Shown here one piece after another: positions 25,035-34,010 of a DNA stretch of 64,000 bases. The stretch is from JAGDMJ01 sp963809695. Lineage in GTDB: Bacteria > Bacteroidota > Ignavibacteria > UBA10030 > UBA6906. Below the pieces are notes generated by a model, which saw nothing but the letters and a program-made list of their open reading frames with translations, did no database searches and was not told the DNA's origin. The DNA lies in NCBI GenBank assembly GCA_963809695.1, contig CAWEKI010000006.1, forward strand, positions 798,227 through 862,226. Reading direction: 5' to 3'. A program made the position numbers and the translations under genes. How positions within the stretch are numbered: position 1 is the first letter of the stretch; every line of letters begins with the position of its first letter.

Positions 25035-25895
25035 TTAGGTTGTGCTCTTCCCGTACACCATCGCCTCCAACCGGGCAATGCGCTCCTCCAGCGGAGGATG
25101 CGTGCTGAAGAGTTTGGTGAAGCCACCGCCGTGCAGCGGGCTCACAATGAACATGTGAGCGGTTGCGGGGTTCGCGTCCATCGGGATCTGCTCTGTTTTC
25201 AGCTCCAGCTTGCGCAGGGCATTGGCCAGCGACAGCGGGTTGCCGGAAATCTGCGCTCCTCCTTCATCAGCGGCAAATTCGCGCGAACGGGAGATGGCCA
25301 TCTGGATCATCATCGCCGCGATCGGAGCGACGATCATCATCACTATTCCCGCAATGGGATTTCCACCTTCCCGGTCGTTCGAGCCTCTCCCCCCACCAAA
25401 GATCAACGCCCACTGGGCCATATTCGCGAGCATGCTGATCGCACCGGCGATCGTGGCCGCCACGGTGCCCACCAGGATGTCTCTATGCTTGACGTGTGCG
25501 AGTTCGTGCGAAAGCACTCCGCGAAGCTCGTCCTGTGACAGCGTCCTGAGTATCCCCTCGGTAACGGCCACTGCCGCATGTTGCGGATCTCTTCCGGTGG
25601 CAAAAGCATTCGGCTGGTCCTGGGGAATGAGATAGACCCTGGGCATCGGCAGGCCGGCCCGGCCGGCCAGGTCCCCAATCATCTGGAAGAGTGCCGGATT
25701 GTCTGCCTGGGTCAATTCCTGTGCCCGATACATGCCGAGCACCATCTTGTCGCTGAACCAGTAGCTTGCGAAATTCATCACCACGGCGAACAAAAAGGCA
25801 ATCATCATTCCATTCTGTCCACCAATCACCCTCCCGATCACCACCAGCAGTACTGTGAGCAATCCCATTAATAAGAAGGTTTTCATTGTGTTCAT
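25035..25895 (-). CDS. htpX: HtpX-family membrane zinc metalloprotease
   Basis: Membrane quality-control protease of peptidase family M48. About 286 residues from the MNTMKTFLLM methionine, which follows GAGGGA by seven bases. Two N-terminal membrane spans, then the zinc site VLSHELAHVKHRD (HExxH), two more spans (AISMLANMAQWALIFGG and a Gly/Met-rich one) and the third ligand in SREFAADEGGA. The C-terminal FSTHPPLEERIARLE is typical of HtpX. It is divergent from udk, with about 170 bases between the starts. Confidence 0.94.
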   Translation of the reverse strand: MNTMKTFLLMGLLTVLLVVIGRVIGGQNGMMIAFLFAVVMNFASYWFSDKMVLGMYRAQELTQADNPALFQMIGDLAGRAGLPMPRVYLIPQDQPNAFATGRDPQHAAVAVTEGILRTLSQDELRGVLSHELAHVKHRDILVGTVAATIAGAISMLANMAQWALIFGGGRGSNDREGGNPIAGIVMMIVAPIAAMMIQMAISRSREFAADEGGAQISGNPLSLANALRKLELKTEQIPMDANPATAHMFIVSPLHGGGFTKLFSTHPPLEERIARLEAMVYGKSTT

Positions 25896-26068
25896 GTTTG
25901 CTTCCCTCATTTTCTGACATACAAAAGACAACGCAATTTACGAAATTCTTCCCGCCTATCCAACGCAGTATTGTGATTCAGGAGTTCCGCCATCATTCCG
26001 CTCTTGACATCTTCCTTATTCCGCTCTATCTTGAACCGGTTCCACGCTCCCATATTCCTCCTTTTTTC

Positions 26069-26704
26069 ATGGATCCTCTCGTCATCGGCATTGCCGGAGG
26101 TACCGGCTCCGGCAAGACAACCGTAACCAATTCCATTCTTGAGCGCCTCGACGGCAACAAGGTCCTGGTAATCCAGCACGACTCGTATTACAAGGACATC
26201 GCCTGTCACGGCGGGCTTTCCGCCCAGGAGATCAACTTTGATCACCCGAACTCTTTGGAAACGGAGCTCCTGGTGCATAATCTCCAGGAATTGCGCTCGG
26301 GGCGATCCGTGTACCAGCCCATGTACAACTTCACGACTAACAGACGGCTCGACGCCACGCGGCGGCTTGACCCCAAAGAAATCATCATCATCGATGGGAT
26401 CCTGATCTTTGCGGAAAAGAGCTTGCGGGAACTGATGGACATCAAGATCTTTGTGGACACCGATGCCGACGAGCGGCTCATCCGGCGCATCCGGAGGGAT
26501 ACCCTGGAGCGCGGCCGTTCCGTGGAATCCGTGATGCAGCAATACATGCGTACCGTGAAACCGATGCACCTGGAATTCGTCGAGCCGAGCAAAGTGTGGG
26601 CGGATATTATTGTTCCGCGGGGTGCCGAGAATACCGTGGCCATTGATATGGTGGTCACCAAGATCAAGACCATGCTGAAGGAGGTGATTTCTGAACGCCA
26701 TTGA
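26069..26704 (+). CDS. udk: Uridine kinase
   Basis: Phosphorylates uridine and cytidine in pyrimidine salvage. 211 residues from ATG 26069; the frame is open further upstream but that part lies across the divergent htpX start and is not conserved. P-loop GIAGGTGSGKTTVTNSI, QHDSYYKD, NFDHPNSLETELL, VYQPMYNF and IIIDGILIF, then RIRRDTLERGRSVESV (lid), are all as in Udk. No good ribosome binding site is seen before the ATG. The 3' end contains the ribosome binding site and apparent start of the next gene. Confidence 0.93.
   Translation: MDPLVIGIAGGTGSGKTTVTNSILERLDGNKVLVIQHDSYYKDIACHGGLSAQEINFDHPNSLETELLVHNLQELRSGRSVYQPMYNFTTNRRLDATRRLDPKEIIIIDGILIFAEKSLRELMDIKIFVDTDADERLIRRIRRDTLERGRSVESVMQQYMRTVKPMHLEFVEPSKVWADIIVPRGAENTVAIDMVVTKIKTMLKEVISERH
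26678..26688 (+). promoter_or_regulatory. Extended Shine-Dalgarno sequence deciding an apparent CTG start
   Basis: AAGGAGGTGAT matches eleven consecutive bases of the sequence complementary to the usual 16S rRNA 3' end. Six bases separate GGAGG from the CTG at 26691. No ATG, GTG or TTG in the frame of the following gene occurs before GTG 26730, which is far too distant for this site. Confidence 0.7.
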
Positions 26705-27926
26705 GTGGACATTCCAGCTACGGTTTGTCGTGGCTCTTGCCCTGGGCTTTCTCGTCGGCCTCGAGCGTGAGAGCACGAAAATCGAAACGCAGAAGCTGGT
26801 CTTCGGCGGGGTACGCACGCATCCGATCATCAGCATGTACGGCTTTGGCTGCGCCTGGCTCTATCAGATCGGCGTGACATTCATGCTCCCGGCAGGACTT
26901 CTCTCGATGACCGTGCTGACAGCGATCGCGTATCTTGCCAAGATCAGAGCAGAGCGGTACGGCTCCACGTCGGAGGTTTCCGCCCTGCTGACGTTCGTCG
27001 TTGGCGCACTGGCGCTGCTTGTTGATATCTGGATTGCCATGGCGCTCGGCATTGTCAACACCATGCTCTTGTCCGAGAAGTCCAGGCTTGAGACCTTCGT
27101 GGAAAAGCTGGACAAGGTTGACTTTCTGGCCACGCTCAAGTTTCTGCTCGTCACGCTGATTGTGCTGCCGGTCCTGCCCGATCAGGAATTCACCCGGTTC
27201 AGACTGAACCCGGCCAGCATTTGGAAGCTGGTGATTCTGGTCTCCACCATCGGGTTCATTGGCTATGAGCTTTCCAAACGCTTTGGAAACAAGGTGGGGC
27301 TCTGGCTCTCAGGATTGTTGGGTGGGATTGTCTCAAGCACGGCAGTCACCATTGCGGCGGGGAGGCTGGCGCAGAAGGATCCCGGACGGGTGGTGCATGC
27401 CCGACAGGCCTCCATCCTGGCTGCCAGCGTCATGTATCTGCGCATCCTTGCACTTCTCGCTCTGCTCGCTCCAGCGCTCGTGCCTCTGGTATGGTGGAAG
27501 CTCGTGCTGCTCGCACTGATAGGGGTGGTCCTTTCTTTGCGCGCGGGGGGCAAGGAAGAGGGGAGCATGGCAAAAGGAGTCCCCGGTCTGCAGAACCCGT
27601 TCGAGCTCAGTCCGGCGCTGCTCTTCGCCGGCCTTTACGTGCTTCTCACCGTTGCTACGGAACTCGTGAAAACCTATGCCGGGTCGGCAGGCGTGCTCAC
27701 TCTTGCGGCTGTCGTTGGGGTGACGGATATCGACCCGTTTATCCTTTCGCTTCTTCAAGGTCCTGAAATCGGACTCGTGGTGTCTGCCACACTCATCGCG
27801 ATGATGAGCAATACACTGGTCAAAGGAATCTACTTCGCGGTGCTGGTCCCCGTCGGACGGAGAGAAACGCTCTTGCGCTACGGTGCGTGGGCGCTCCTTC
27901 ACCTTCCTCTCATCCTTTTCTCATAA
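26691..27926 (+). CDS. MgtC/SapB-DUF4010 family membrane protein
   Basis: About 411 residues if translation begins at CTG 26691 (MNAIEWTFQLRFVVALALGF); 398 from GTG 26730, which would cut into the first membrane helix. The MgtC-like N-terminal domain shows LGFLVGLERES and THPIISMYGFG; the DUF4010 part shows GLWLSGLLGGIVSSTAVT and a last region GVTDIDPFILSLLQG. About ten membrane spans. The family is annotated with Mg2+-related and other envelope roles, but the substrate of the DUF4010 type is unknown. It overlaps the end of udk, so it is coupled to it. Confidence 0.85.
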   Translation: MNAIEWTFQLRFVVALALGFLVGLERESTKIETQKLVFGGVRTHPIISMYGFGCAWLYQIGVTFMLPAGLLSMTVLTAIAYLAKIRAERYGSTSEVSALLTFVVGALALLVDIWIAMALGIVNTMLLSEKSRLETFVEKLDKVDFLATLKFLLVTLIVLPVLPDQEFTRFRLNPASIWKLVILVSTIGFIGYELSKRFGNKVGLWLSGLLGGIVSSTAVTIAAGRLAQKDPGRVVHARQASILAASVMYLRILALLALLAPALVPLVWWKLVLLALIGVVLSLRAGGKEEGSMAKGVPGLQNPFELSPALLFAGLYVLLTVATELVKTYAGSAGVLTLAAVVGVTDIDPFILSLLQGPEIGLVVSATLIAMMSNTLVKGIYFAVLVPVGRRETLLRYGAWALLHLPLILFS

Positions 27927-27943
27927 TCTGGAAGCGTATTGCC

Positions 27944-28807
27944 ATGAACCATGACGACTTTATCGTGACTCCCGGTAAAGGGATTGATCTCAAGGACTTC
28001 GATCCCGGATATACAGGAAAGTACAACGACAAGACAGAGGCGGCGGGAAAGCTGGAGGACGATCTCAGGAAACTCGAGGAACTCCAGGGGATTCTCTACG
28101 CGCAGGGCCTCTACTCCGTGCTGATCATACTCCAGGCGATAGACGCGGCAGGCAAAGACAGCGTCATCAAGCACGTCATGAGCGGCATGAACCCGCAGGG
28201 AGTGCAGGTGACGAGCTTCAAGGTGCCGTCCGCCGAAGAAATGCGCCACAACTTTCTCTGGCGCTGCGTGAAAACGCTCCCGGAACGTGGACAGATCGGG
28301 ATTTTCAACCGGTCGTACTATGAAGAGACCCTCGTGGTCCGCGTCCATCCCGAGATCCTCGAGCATCAGCTGCTTCCGCCCGAGCTGAAGGACAAGGATA
28401 TCTGGAAAGACCGGTTCGAGGACATCAACACGTTCGAACGCCATCTGGCGAGGAACGGCACGCTCGTCCTGAAGTTCTTTCTCCACGTCTCGAAGGATGA
28501 GCAGAAGAAGAGGTTTCTCGAGCGCATTGACACGCCGGAAAAGAATTGGAAATTCTCCTTCGGTGACCTCAAGGAACGAGCGCTCTGGGGAGACTACATG
28601 AAGGCGTATGAAGAGATGGTCAACCACACCAGTACGGAATGGGCTCCCTGGTATGTGGTGCCCGCAGACCACAAGTGGTTCACCCGCATGGTTATTGCGG
28701 ACGTGCTTGTCAGTTGCCTGAAGTCGGCGAAGCTTGCGTACCCCTCGCTGACGGAGGATCATGTACGGGAGCTCGCGGAGGCGAAGAAAGCGCTGGAAAA
28801 GGAGTAG
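27944..28807 (+). CDS. ppk2: PPK2-family polyphosphate:nucleotide phosphotransferase
   Basis: About 287 residues from ATG 27944. The Walker A segment QAIDAAGKDSVIKHVMSG, the lid-region FNRSYYEETLVVRVHP and the Walker B-type stretch NGTLVLKFFLHVSKDEQKKR are those of PPK2 enzymes, in particular the polyphosphate:AMP/nucleotide phosphotransferase branch (DAAGKD and MNPQGVQV). It moves phosphate between polyphosphate and nucleoside mono- or diphosphates in the cytoplasm. It follows the MgtC-like gene by 18 bases, so udk, the membrane gene and ppk2 may form a nucleotide/phosphate operon. Confidence 0.9.
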   Translation: MNHDDFIVTPGKGIDLKDFDPGYTGKYNDKTEAAGKLEDDLRKLEELQGILYAQGLYSVLIILQAIDAAGKDSVIKHVMSGMNPQGVQVTSFKVPSAEEMRHNFLWRCVKTLPERGQIGIFNRSYYEETLVVRVHPEILEHQLLPPELKDKDIWKDRFEDINTFERHLARNGTLVLKFFLHVSKDEQKKRFLERIDTPEKNWKFSFGDLKERALWGDYMKAYEEMVNHTSTEWAPWYVVPADHKWFTRMVIADVLVSCLKSAKLAYPSLTEDHVRELAEAKKALEKE

Positions 28808-28845
28808 CCTCTCTCACATCACGGGCTCTCGCCGGTCTTTGATTG

Positions 28846-29252
28846 TCACTTCCGTTGAATGTTCCAGATGTAGTAAACGGGCACTCCCATCGTCAGAAAC
28901 CCGATTCCCGCCCATGCCTGCCCGGGCCGCCTTCGGCTCCCGGGCGCGCATCACGGAAAATGCTGATGCCGGCGATCGCCGGACCGGTGATCCCTGCGCT
29001 TCCGAGCGGGATCATGGAGCTGAGGTATGTGGCAAAGGCGATCCCCAGAGCGGCAATTCCTCCCGTATAGACGTAGATTCCCCCTGCTTCCGGCATCATG
29101 GCGCCCAGCTCCGAAAGCGTGAGCGCCCCCGAGAGCGCCATAAGCCCGCCGCAGATCCAGGCAAGAAGGATCCAGCCCGGTGCCTGCAGTTCGTGGGCGA
29201 TCAACGACGGCGTGAGGTCAAAGAGCGAGAGCTCTCGGCGCAGTTGCGTCAT
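28846..29252 (-). pseudogene. Decayed APC-family amino-acid permease with internal deletions
   Basis: Fragments of one permease can be read in order on the minus strand. They are the start MTQLRRELSLFDLT; SLIAHELQAPGWILLAWICG through MMPEAGGIYVYT; IAALGIAFATYLSSMIPL; GITGPAIAGISIFRDA; and, in a shifted frame, the C-terminus WAGIGFLTMGVPVYYIWN ending IQRK and a stop at 28846. The expected helices between these pieces are missing, and only about 400 of an expected 1300 bases remain. The former start overlaps the stop of the aminotransferase gene (ATGA), so it was once the second gene of that operon. Confidence 0.75.
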
Positions 29253-30460
29253 GATGGGAGACGGGCTAGAGCCGAAGCGAGGCATTCGCGCGTGACATCT
29301 GCAGCCTGGCGCATTTCGTCCGGCGCACCGTAAAAGTGCGGCGAGAAACGGAGTTGTCCTTCCCGCAGCGCGATGAACACATTGCGCCGGGCGATCTGGC
29401 GGAAAACCTCTTTGCTGTCAACGCCGTCAGGAAGCCGCACGGTGACGATGCCCGCGCGTTCCACATCGGGGTACGACGTTACCACGCTCAGCCCCTTGAT
29501 CTCGGAGAGTGCCTTCCTCAGGATCTCCGTCAACGCAAGGATGTGGCTTTCGATCGCCTCCGGCCCAAACTCCAGCAAAGTCGAAAGAGCGGCGCGCAAC
29601 CCGTGCAGGCTCGGCATGTTCAGGCTTCCGCCTTCATACCTCCGCGCAGAAGAGGCGAGAGGCTGATCGTACTTGTGGAAGCTCCACGGGTTTTCCACCG
29701 AAAGCCAGCCAAGACTTGCCTGCGCGATTCTCGCCTGGAGTTCTTCCGTGAGATACAGAAACCCGGAGCCGTGAGGGCCCATTTGCCACTTCTGAGCGCC
29801 GGCAGCGAGCGCATCAATTCTCAACCGTTGCACATCCAACTCCACCGCACCCACTGCCTGGATGCCATCAACAGCGAAGACGATTCCTCTTCCACGGCAC
29901 ATCTTCCCGATCGATTCAAGATCGGCCCGGTGACCGGAGAGGTACTGCACGGCGCTGAGTGCCACCAAACGTGTCCGCGGCCGGATGCGTGAAGCTATCA
30001 TCTCCGGCGTGATCCTCCCACCCACAGCCCGAATCGTATCGATCTCCACTCCCTGCCGCTTGAGATTCAGGTATGGGTACACATTTGCCGGAAACTCGAT
30101 GTCGTTCAGAATGAGCGAATCCCCCGGTGCCCACGGAAGACCGGAGGCCACAACGTTGATCGCATCTGACGTGTTGATCTGAAACGCGATCCGGTCCGGC
30201 GATTCGGCATGAATGAGTCTCGCAACCAGTGACCGGCATTCATTCACCATCTTGATGTCTGTGAAATAGGTCTCAAGCTCTCCCTCGGAACGATTGTGCA
30301 GGTACGCCGTCATCGCGTTGACCACACGGCTGGAGAGGGGACTCGAGCTTGCATGGTTCAGATAGTTCTTTCCCTGTCTGGTATGGGGGAAAAGGGAACG
30401 TGCCCGATCAAGAGTGTCAGGAGAAAACAGTGTGCTCATCGGTTGCCTGGAGGTGGACAT
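29249..30460 (-). CDS. Class V aminotransferase (cysteine-desulfurase-like fold)
   Basis: The protein has 403 residues (396 if the ATG at 30439 is used; neither start has a strong binding site). PLP fold type I: NHASSSPLSSRVV, INTSDAINVVASGL, LSAVQYLSGHRADL with the His/Gln near the cofactor, FAVDGIQAVGAVELDV with the PLP Asp, and the Schiff-base Lys in GAQKWQMGPHGSGFLYL. Substrate is uncertain: class V covers cysteine desulfurases, isopenicillin-N epimerase-like and serine/alanine aminotransferases. No IscU or SufU gene is near. The lost permease that followed it suggests an amino-acid substrate. Confidence 0.85.
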   Translation of the reverse strand: MSTSRQPMSTLFSPDTLDRARSLFPHTRQGKNYLNHASSSPLSSRVVNAMTAYLHNRSEGELETYFTDIKMVNECRSLVARLIHAESPDRIAFQINTSDAINVVASGLPWAPGDSLILNDIEFPANVYPYLNLKRQGVEIDTIRAVGGRITPEMIASRIRPRTRLVALSAVQYLSGHRADLESIGKMCRGRGIVFAVDGIQAVGAVELDVQRLRIDALAAGAQKWQMGPHGSGFLYLTEELQARIAQASLGWLSVENPWSFHKYDQPLASSARRYEGGSLNMPSLHGLRAALSTLLEFGPEAIESHILALTEILRKALSEIKGLSVVTSYPDVERAGIVTVRLPDGVDSKEVFRQIARRNVFIALREGQLRFSPHFYGAPDEMRQAADVTRECLASALARLPS

Positions 30461-30691
30461 TGATAAACATCAAACAATATCGGGAAAATCAGACATATGC
30501 AACATGTAAAAAGACGAACACAGAGCGCATTGAGCACTCAAACGGCCACGAAAGCATTTTGGGGTTTAGACTGTTTCTTTCCTGTACGTAAGTTGCTTTC
30601 CCTCTTCATCTTCAATATATTCCACCACTCCAGTTCTCCTCCCGTAGTTAGCGTTGTTAATGTTGCAGCGCGCCCTGAGAAAGGACCCCCG

Positions 30692-31495
30692 ATGAGAGTC
30701 AGACCAAAGACCCGTCCCACGAAGAAACCGCCAATCCCGGCGTCCCGCCGATATGGCTGGATCCCTGACCTTCCGGACCAACGCGATTACCTCTACAGGG
30801 TGATACATCCTCTTCCCGGCGTTCTCCCCCCGGCAGCGGACTTGCGCGAGCACTGTTCGGCAGTGGAAGACCAGGGCAGGCTTGGCAGCTGCACGGCGAA
30901 TGCCCTGGCTGGGGCGCTGGAATTCCTCGAGCGAAAAGACGGTATGCCCTTTCAGGATCTCAGCCGGCTCTTCATCTATTACAATGAGCGCCTCCTGGAA
31001 CATACCGTTCGTATCGACTCTGGCGCAATGCTCCGGGATGGCATCAAGACCCTTGCGAAACAGGGGGTATGTACGGAAAAGAAGTGGCCTTATGTCATTT
31101 CCCGGTTCGATCACCGGCCGCCGGTGGCATGTTATCGCGAAGCGGAGGAATACCAGATCACTGCCTACGAACGCATCATCACGCTGGAAGAAATGCTGGC
31201 ATGCCTGGCTGAAGGCTTTCCGTTCGTCTTCGGTTTCTCGGTGTATGAGAGCTTCGAGTCGGCCGACGTCACGCGCACCGGCAGAGTTCCCATGCCTCAA
31301 CCCGAGGAACGGGTGTTGGGAGGACACGCGGTCATGGCCGTGGGGTACGATGACGCCGAGAAACAATTCATCGTGCGCAACTCATGGGGTACCTCGTGGG
31401 GAATGAAAGGCTACTGCATGATGCCGTTCGCTTATCTCGCCGACAGGGGACTGTCTGATGATTTCTGGACGATCAGGCGGGGGGAGAACATCTGA
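30692..31495 (+). CDS. Papain-like (C1A) cysteine peptidase
   Basis: About 267 residues from ATG 30692, which follows AAAGGA. Catalytic features: oxyanion Gln and nucleophile Cys in QGRLGSCTANALAG, His in VLGGHAVMAVGYDD and Asn in VRNSWGTSWGMKGYCMMP. The N-terminal YGWIPDLPDQRDYLY is typical of the bacterial C1A branch in which the mature enzyme begins near PADLREH. No signal peptide is evident, so it may be cytoplasmic. The stop codon touches the ATG of the PBP1C gene (TGAATG), which puts the peptidase, PBP1C and alpha-2-macroglobulin in one operon. Confidence 0.9.
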   Translation: MRVRPKTRPTKKPPIPASRRYGWIPDLPDQRDYLYRVIHPLPGVLPPAADLREHCSAVEDQGRLGSCTANALAGALEFLERKDGMPFQDLSRLFIYYNERLLEHTVRIDSGAMLRDGIKTLAKQGVCTEKKWPYVISRFDHRPPVACYREAEEYQITAYERIITLEEMLACLAEGFPFVFGFSVYESFESADVTRTGRVPMPQPEERVLGGHAVMAVGYDDAEKQFIVRNSWGTSWGMKGYCMMPFAYLADRGLSDDFWTIRRGENI

Positions 31496-33871
31496 ATGGA
31501 CAGAGGGTGGGGCATCGGGGCCGGGTTCGACCATGCTCGCACGGCTTTTCATGCGTGGGGCACAACCCGGCGCCGCCGATATGCGTTCTGTCTTCTCGCT
31601 ACATTCCTCCTTCCTCTGCTGGCGTTCTTCGCGCTCTCTTTCCTTTTCCCTCTTCCACCGGCAAAACCCTATTCGCTTCTCATCGAGGATCGGAACGGAG
31701 AATTCCTCCAGGCTTTCCTCGCAAATGACGGCATCTGGCGGTTGCGGACCTCGCCTGCAGAGATCCCTGCCAAGCTGAAGAAGATCCTGATCGAGCGGGA
31801 AGACCGCTGGTTCTATTATCATCCCGGCGTCAATCCGGTCTCCATCGCGAGGGCTCTCCTTCTCAACCTCCGGCGGGGCAAAACGGTGGTCGGGGCCTCC
31901 ACCATCACAATGCAGATCGCCCGAATGCTCGAGCCAAAGGAGCGCACGTACGGGAACAAACTCGTCGAGATTTTCCGGGCACTGCAGCTGGAATGGCGGT
32001 ACTCGAAGGACCAACTCCTCGAACTCTACCTTTCCATGGTTCCGCTGGGAGGGAACATCGAAGGACTCAAGTCCGCCGCGATGATGTATTACCAGACCCC
32101 GCTCGAGCGGCTGAATATCGCCCAGCTGTTCGACCTGATCCTGATCCCGAGCGATCCGAACGGCCTGCAGCCCGACCGCAATCCTGACGCCCTGATGGCT
32201 GAGAGGCGGCGCCAGGCATCGGTCTGGATCGCATCGGGAATGCTTACGCAGCAGGACTCTGCGATCATCTGGAACACACCGTCGGCCGCCACACGAAAGC
32301 AACTGGCTCACCATGCCCGGCACTTCTGCCTGCGCATACAGGAGAGAAGCGGGAGCGAAGGCGACATTCGCAGCTCGCTTGATCTGCATGTCCAGCGCAC
32401 TGCCGAAGCCCTGCTCTCGAGCCACATGCGTCCCTGGAGATTGCGCGGGGTGAAGAACGGCGCCTTCATCGTGGTGGACAACAAAACCAGAGAGGTGCTT
32501 GCATATGCGGGCTCCGAGAATTTTGAGGACGCCGGCGCCTTCGGCCAGGTGGATGCCGCCGTTGCGCTTCGGTCTCCCGGTTCTGCGCTCAAGCCGTTCC
32601 TCTATGGTCTTTTGATGGAGAAGGGGGAATTGACGCCGAAACTGCGACTGCTCGACACGCCCTACGATGCAGAGGGTTTCCTGGCGGAGAATTACGATGG
32701 TACATATTCCGGTTCGGTGTTTGCCGACGACGCGTTGAGACGCTCCCTGAACGTTCCGATGATCCGGCTCCTGAAAGGGACCTCGTTTGCGGCATTTCTC
32801 GATCTGACCGCGGAGGCGGGATTCGTTTCGCTGCAAAAGCAAAGAAAGAAGCTGGGGCTGAGCGTGATCCTCGGGGGATGCGGAGTGACGCTGGAAGAGT
32901 TGGTAGCGGCCTACGCCATTTTTCCGTCCCGGGGGGTCTATGCTCCGCTGCAATATACGGCCGTGAACGAGGAGAACCGCGAAGCAGCACGGCAGGTCTT
33001 TTCATCGTCCACCGCATACATGGTGACGGAGATCCTGGCCGGGCTCAACAGGCCTGACCTGCCGAACAATTTTGAATCCTCGGTGAATCTTCCGGCCGTT
33101 GCGTTCAAGACCGGGACCAGCTACGGCCGCCGCGATGCATGGGCCCTCGGCTATTCCGCAACACATACCGTGGGAGTCTGGATCGGGAACGTCACCCACG
33201 AAGGTAACCCTGACCTTGTCGCCTCAAAGGCGGCTGCCCCGCTGCTCATCGATATTTTCAACTCCATCTCGGCGCCCCATCAGAAGTCAATCCTTCCCAT
33301 CCCGCGGGATGTGGGATTGCGCCTGGTGTGCGCTGAGAGTGGGTTGCCTCCATCGCCGCGCTGTGCAAATCTGATCGAAGACCTCCACTCGGTGTCTCGC
33401 ACGTTATACAAAGAGTGCACGGTGTGCAAGGAGTACCTTGTCTCCCATGACGGTCTCCTTTCCTATTGTCCTTCCTGTCTCGGGCAGCATTTCTACAAGA
33501 CCGTCACGTTGAAAGAGTATCCCCCGGAACTGCTCGCCTTCTGGAAGAAGAACGGCATTGCCTATGCAATGCCGCCATCGCATAATCCGCTCTGCACGCG
33601 CGTGCTGCCCGGGGATGGACCGGCGATCATCAGCCCGTCAGACAACATGACCTACTTTCTGGTCTCACGCGAGCAGAAGCTGACGCTGCAGGCAAGCGCC
33701 GGTCTCGATGTGAAACAGATCGCATGGTATCTCAATGATCGTTACATCGGCCGCAAAAACGCGGCGGACAAGCTCTTCGTCTCCCTTTCTGGCGGCGGCC
33801 ATACGGTTACCTGCATGGATGATAAAGGCAGAGTTTCAAGAGTACATATCACGGTGAAAATGGTGCTGTAG
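31496..33871 (+). CDS. pbpC: Penicillin-binding protein 1C
   Basis: The protein has 791 residues. A cytoplasmic N-terminal stretch and one membrane span (about 45-65) are followed by a GT51 transglycosylase with the catalytic Glu in EDRWFYYHPG and VVGASTITMQIARML. The transpeptidase has Ser363 in SALK, the SxN region and KTGTSYGRRDAWALGYS. It ends in a BiPBP_C domain (LTLQASAGLDVKQIAWYLND). Between the last two lies a Cys-rich insert with CTVC near 641-644 and CPSC near 658-661, larger than usual. PBP1C polymerises and cross-links glycan in the periplasm and is often encoded next to alpha-2-macroglobulin, as here. Confidence 0.93.
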   Translation: MDRGWGIGAGFDHARTAFHAWGTTRRRRYAFCLLATFLLPLLAFFALSFLFPLPPAKPYSLLIEDRNGEFLQAFLANDGIWRLRTSPAEIPAKLKKILIEREDRWFYYHPGVNPVSIARALLLNLRRGKTVVGASTITMQIARMLEPKERTYGNKLVEIFRALQLEWRYSKDQLLELYLSMVPLGGNIEGLKSAAMMYYQTPLERLNIAQLFDLILIPSDPNGLQPDRNPDALMAERRRQASVWIASGMLTQQDSAIIWNTPSAATRKQLAHHARHFCLRIQERSGSEGDIRSSLDLHVQRTAEALLSSHMRPWRLRGVKNGAFIVVDNKTREVLAYAGSENFEDAGAFGQVDAAVALRSPGSALKPFLYGLLMEKGELTPKLRLLDTPYDAEGFLAENYDGTYSGSVFADDALRRSLNVPMIRLLKGTSFAAFLDLTAEAGFVSLQKQRKKLGLSVILGGCGVTLEELVAAYAIFPSRGVYAPLQYTAVNEENREAARQVFSSSTAYMVTEILAGLNRPDLPNNFESSVNLPAVAFKTGTSYGRRDAWALGYSATHTVGVWIGNVTHEGNPDLVASKAAAPLLIDIFNSISAPHQKSILPIPRDVGLRLVCAESGLPPSPRCANLIEDLHSVSRTLYKECTVCKEYLVSHDGLLSYCPSCLGQHFYKTVTLKEYPPELLAFWKKNGIAYAMPPSHNPLCTRVLPGDGPAIISPSDNMTYFLVSREQKLTLQASAGLDVKQIAWYLNDRYIGRKNAADKLFVSLSGGGHTVTCMDDKGRVSRVHITVKMVL

Positions 33872-34010
33872 CGGGGCCAACGCACGAAAGCGACAGATTG
33901 TGGGTTTCCTCTTCGTTCTGTCGTCGTATTGGAATTCTCCCGGGCAGCAGTGCTGTCATGACCCAGATCCACGCAGTACAAAATCCAAACTCCAAAATCT
34001 AGAATGCCAT

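Noticed and set aside
24734..25108. Possible plus-strand gene in the gap upstream of the sorted repeat protein
   Set aside because: No binding site, low-complexity Ser/Gly/Pro translation, and it runs into the htpX coding region on the other strand.
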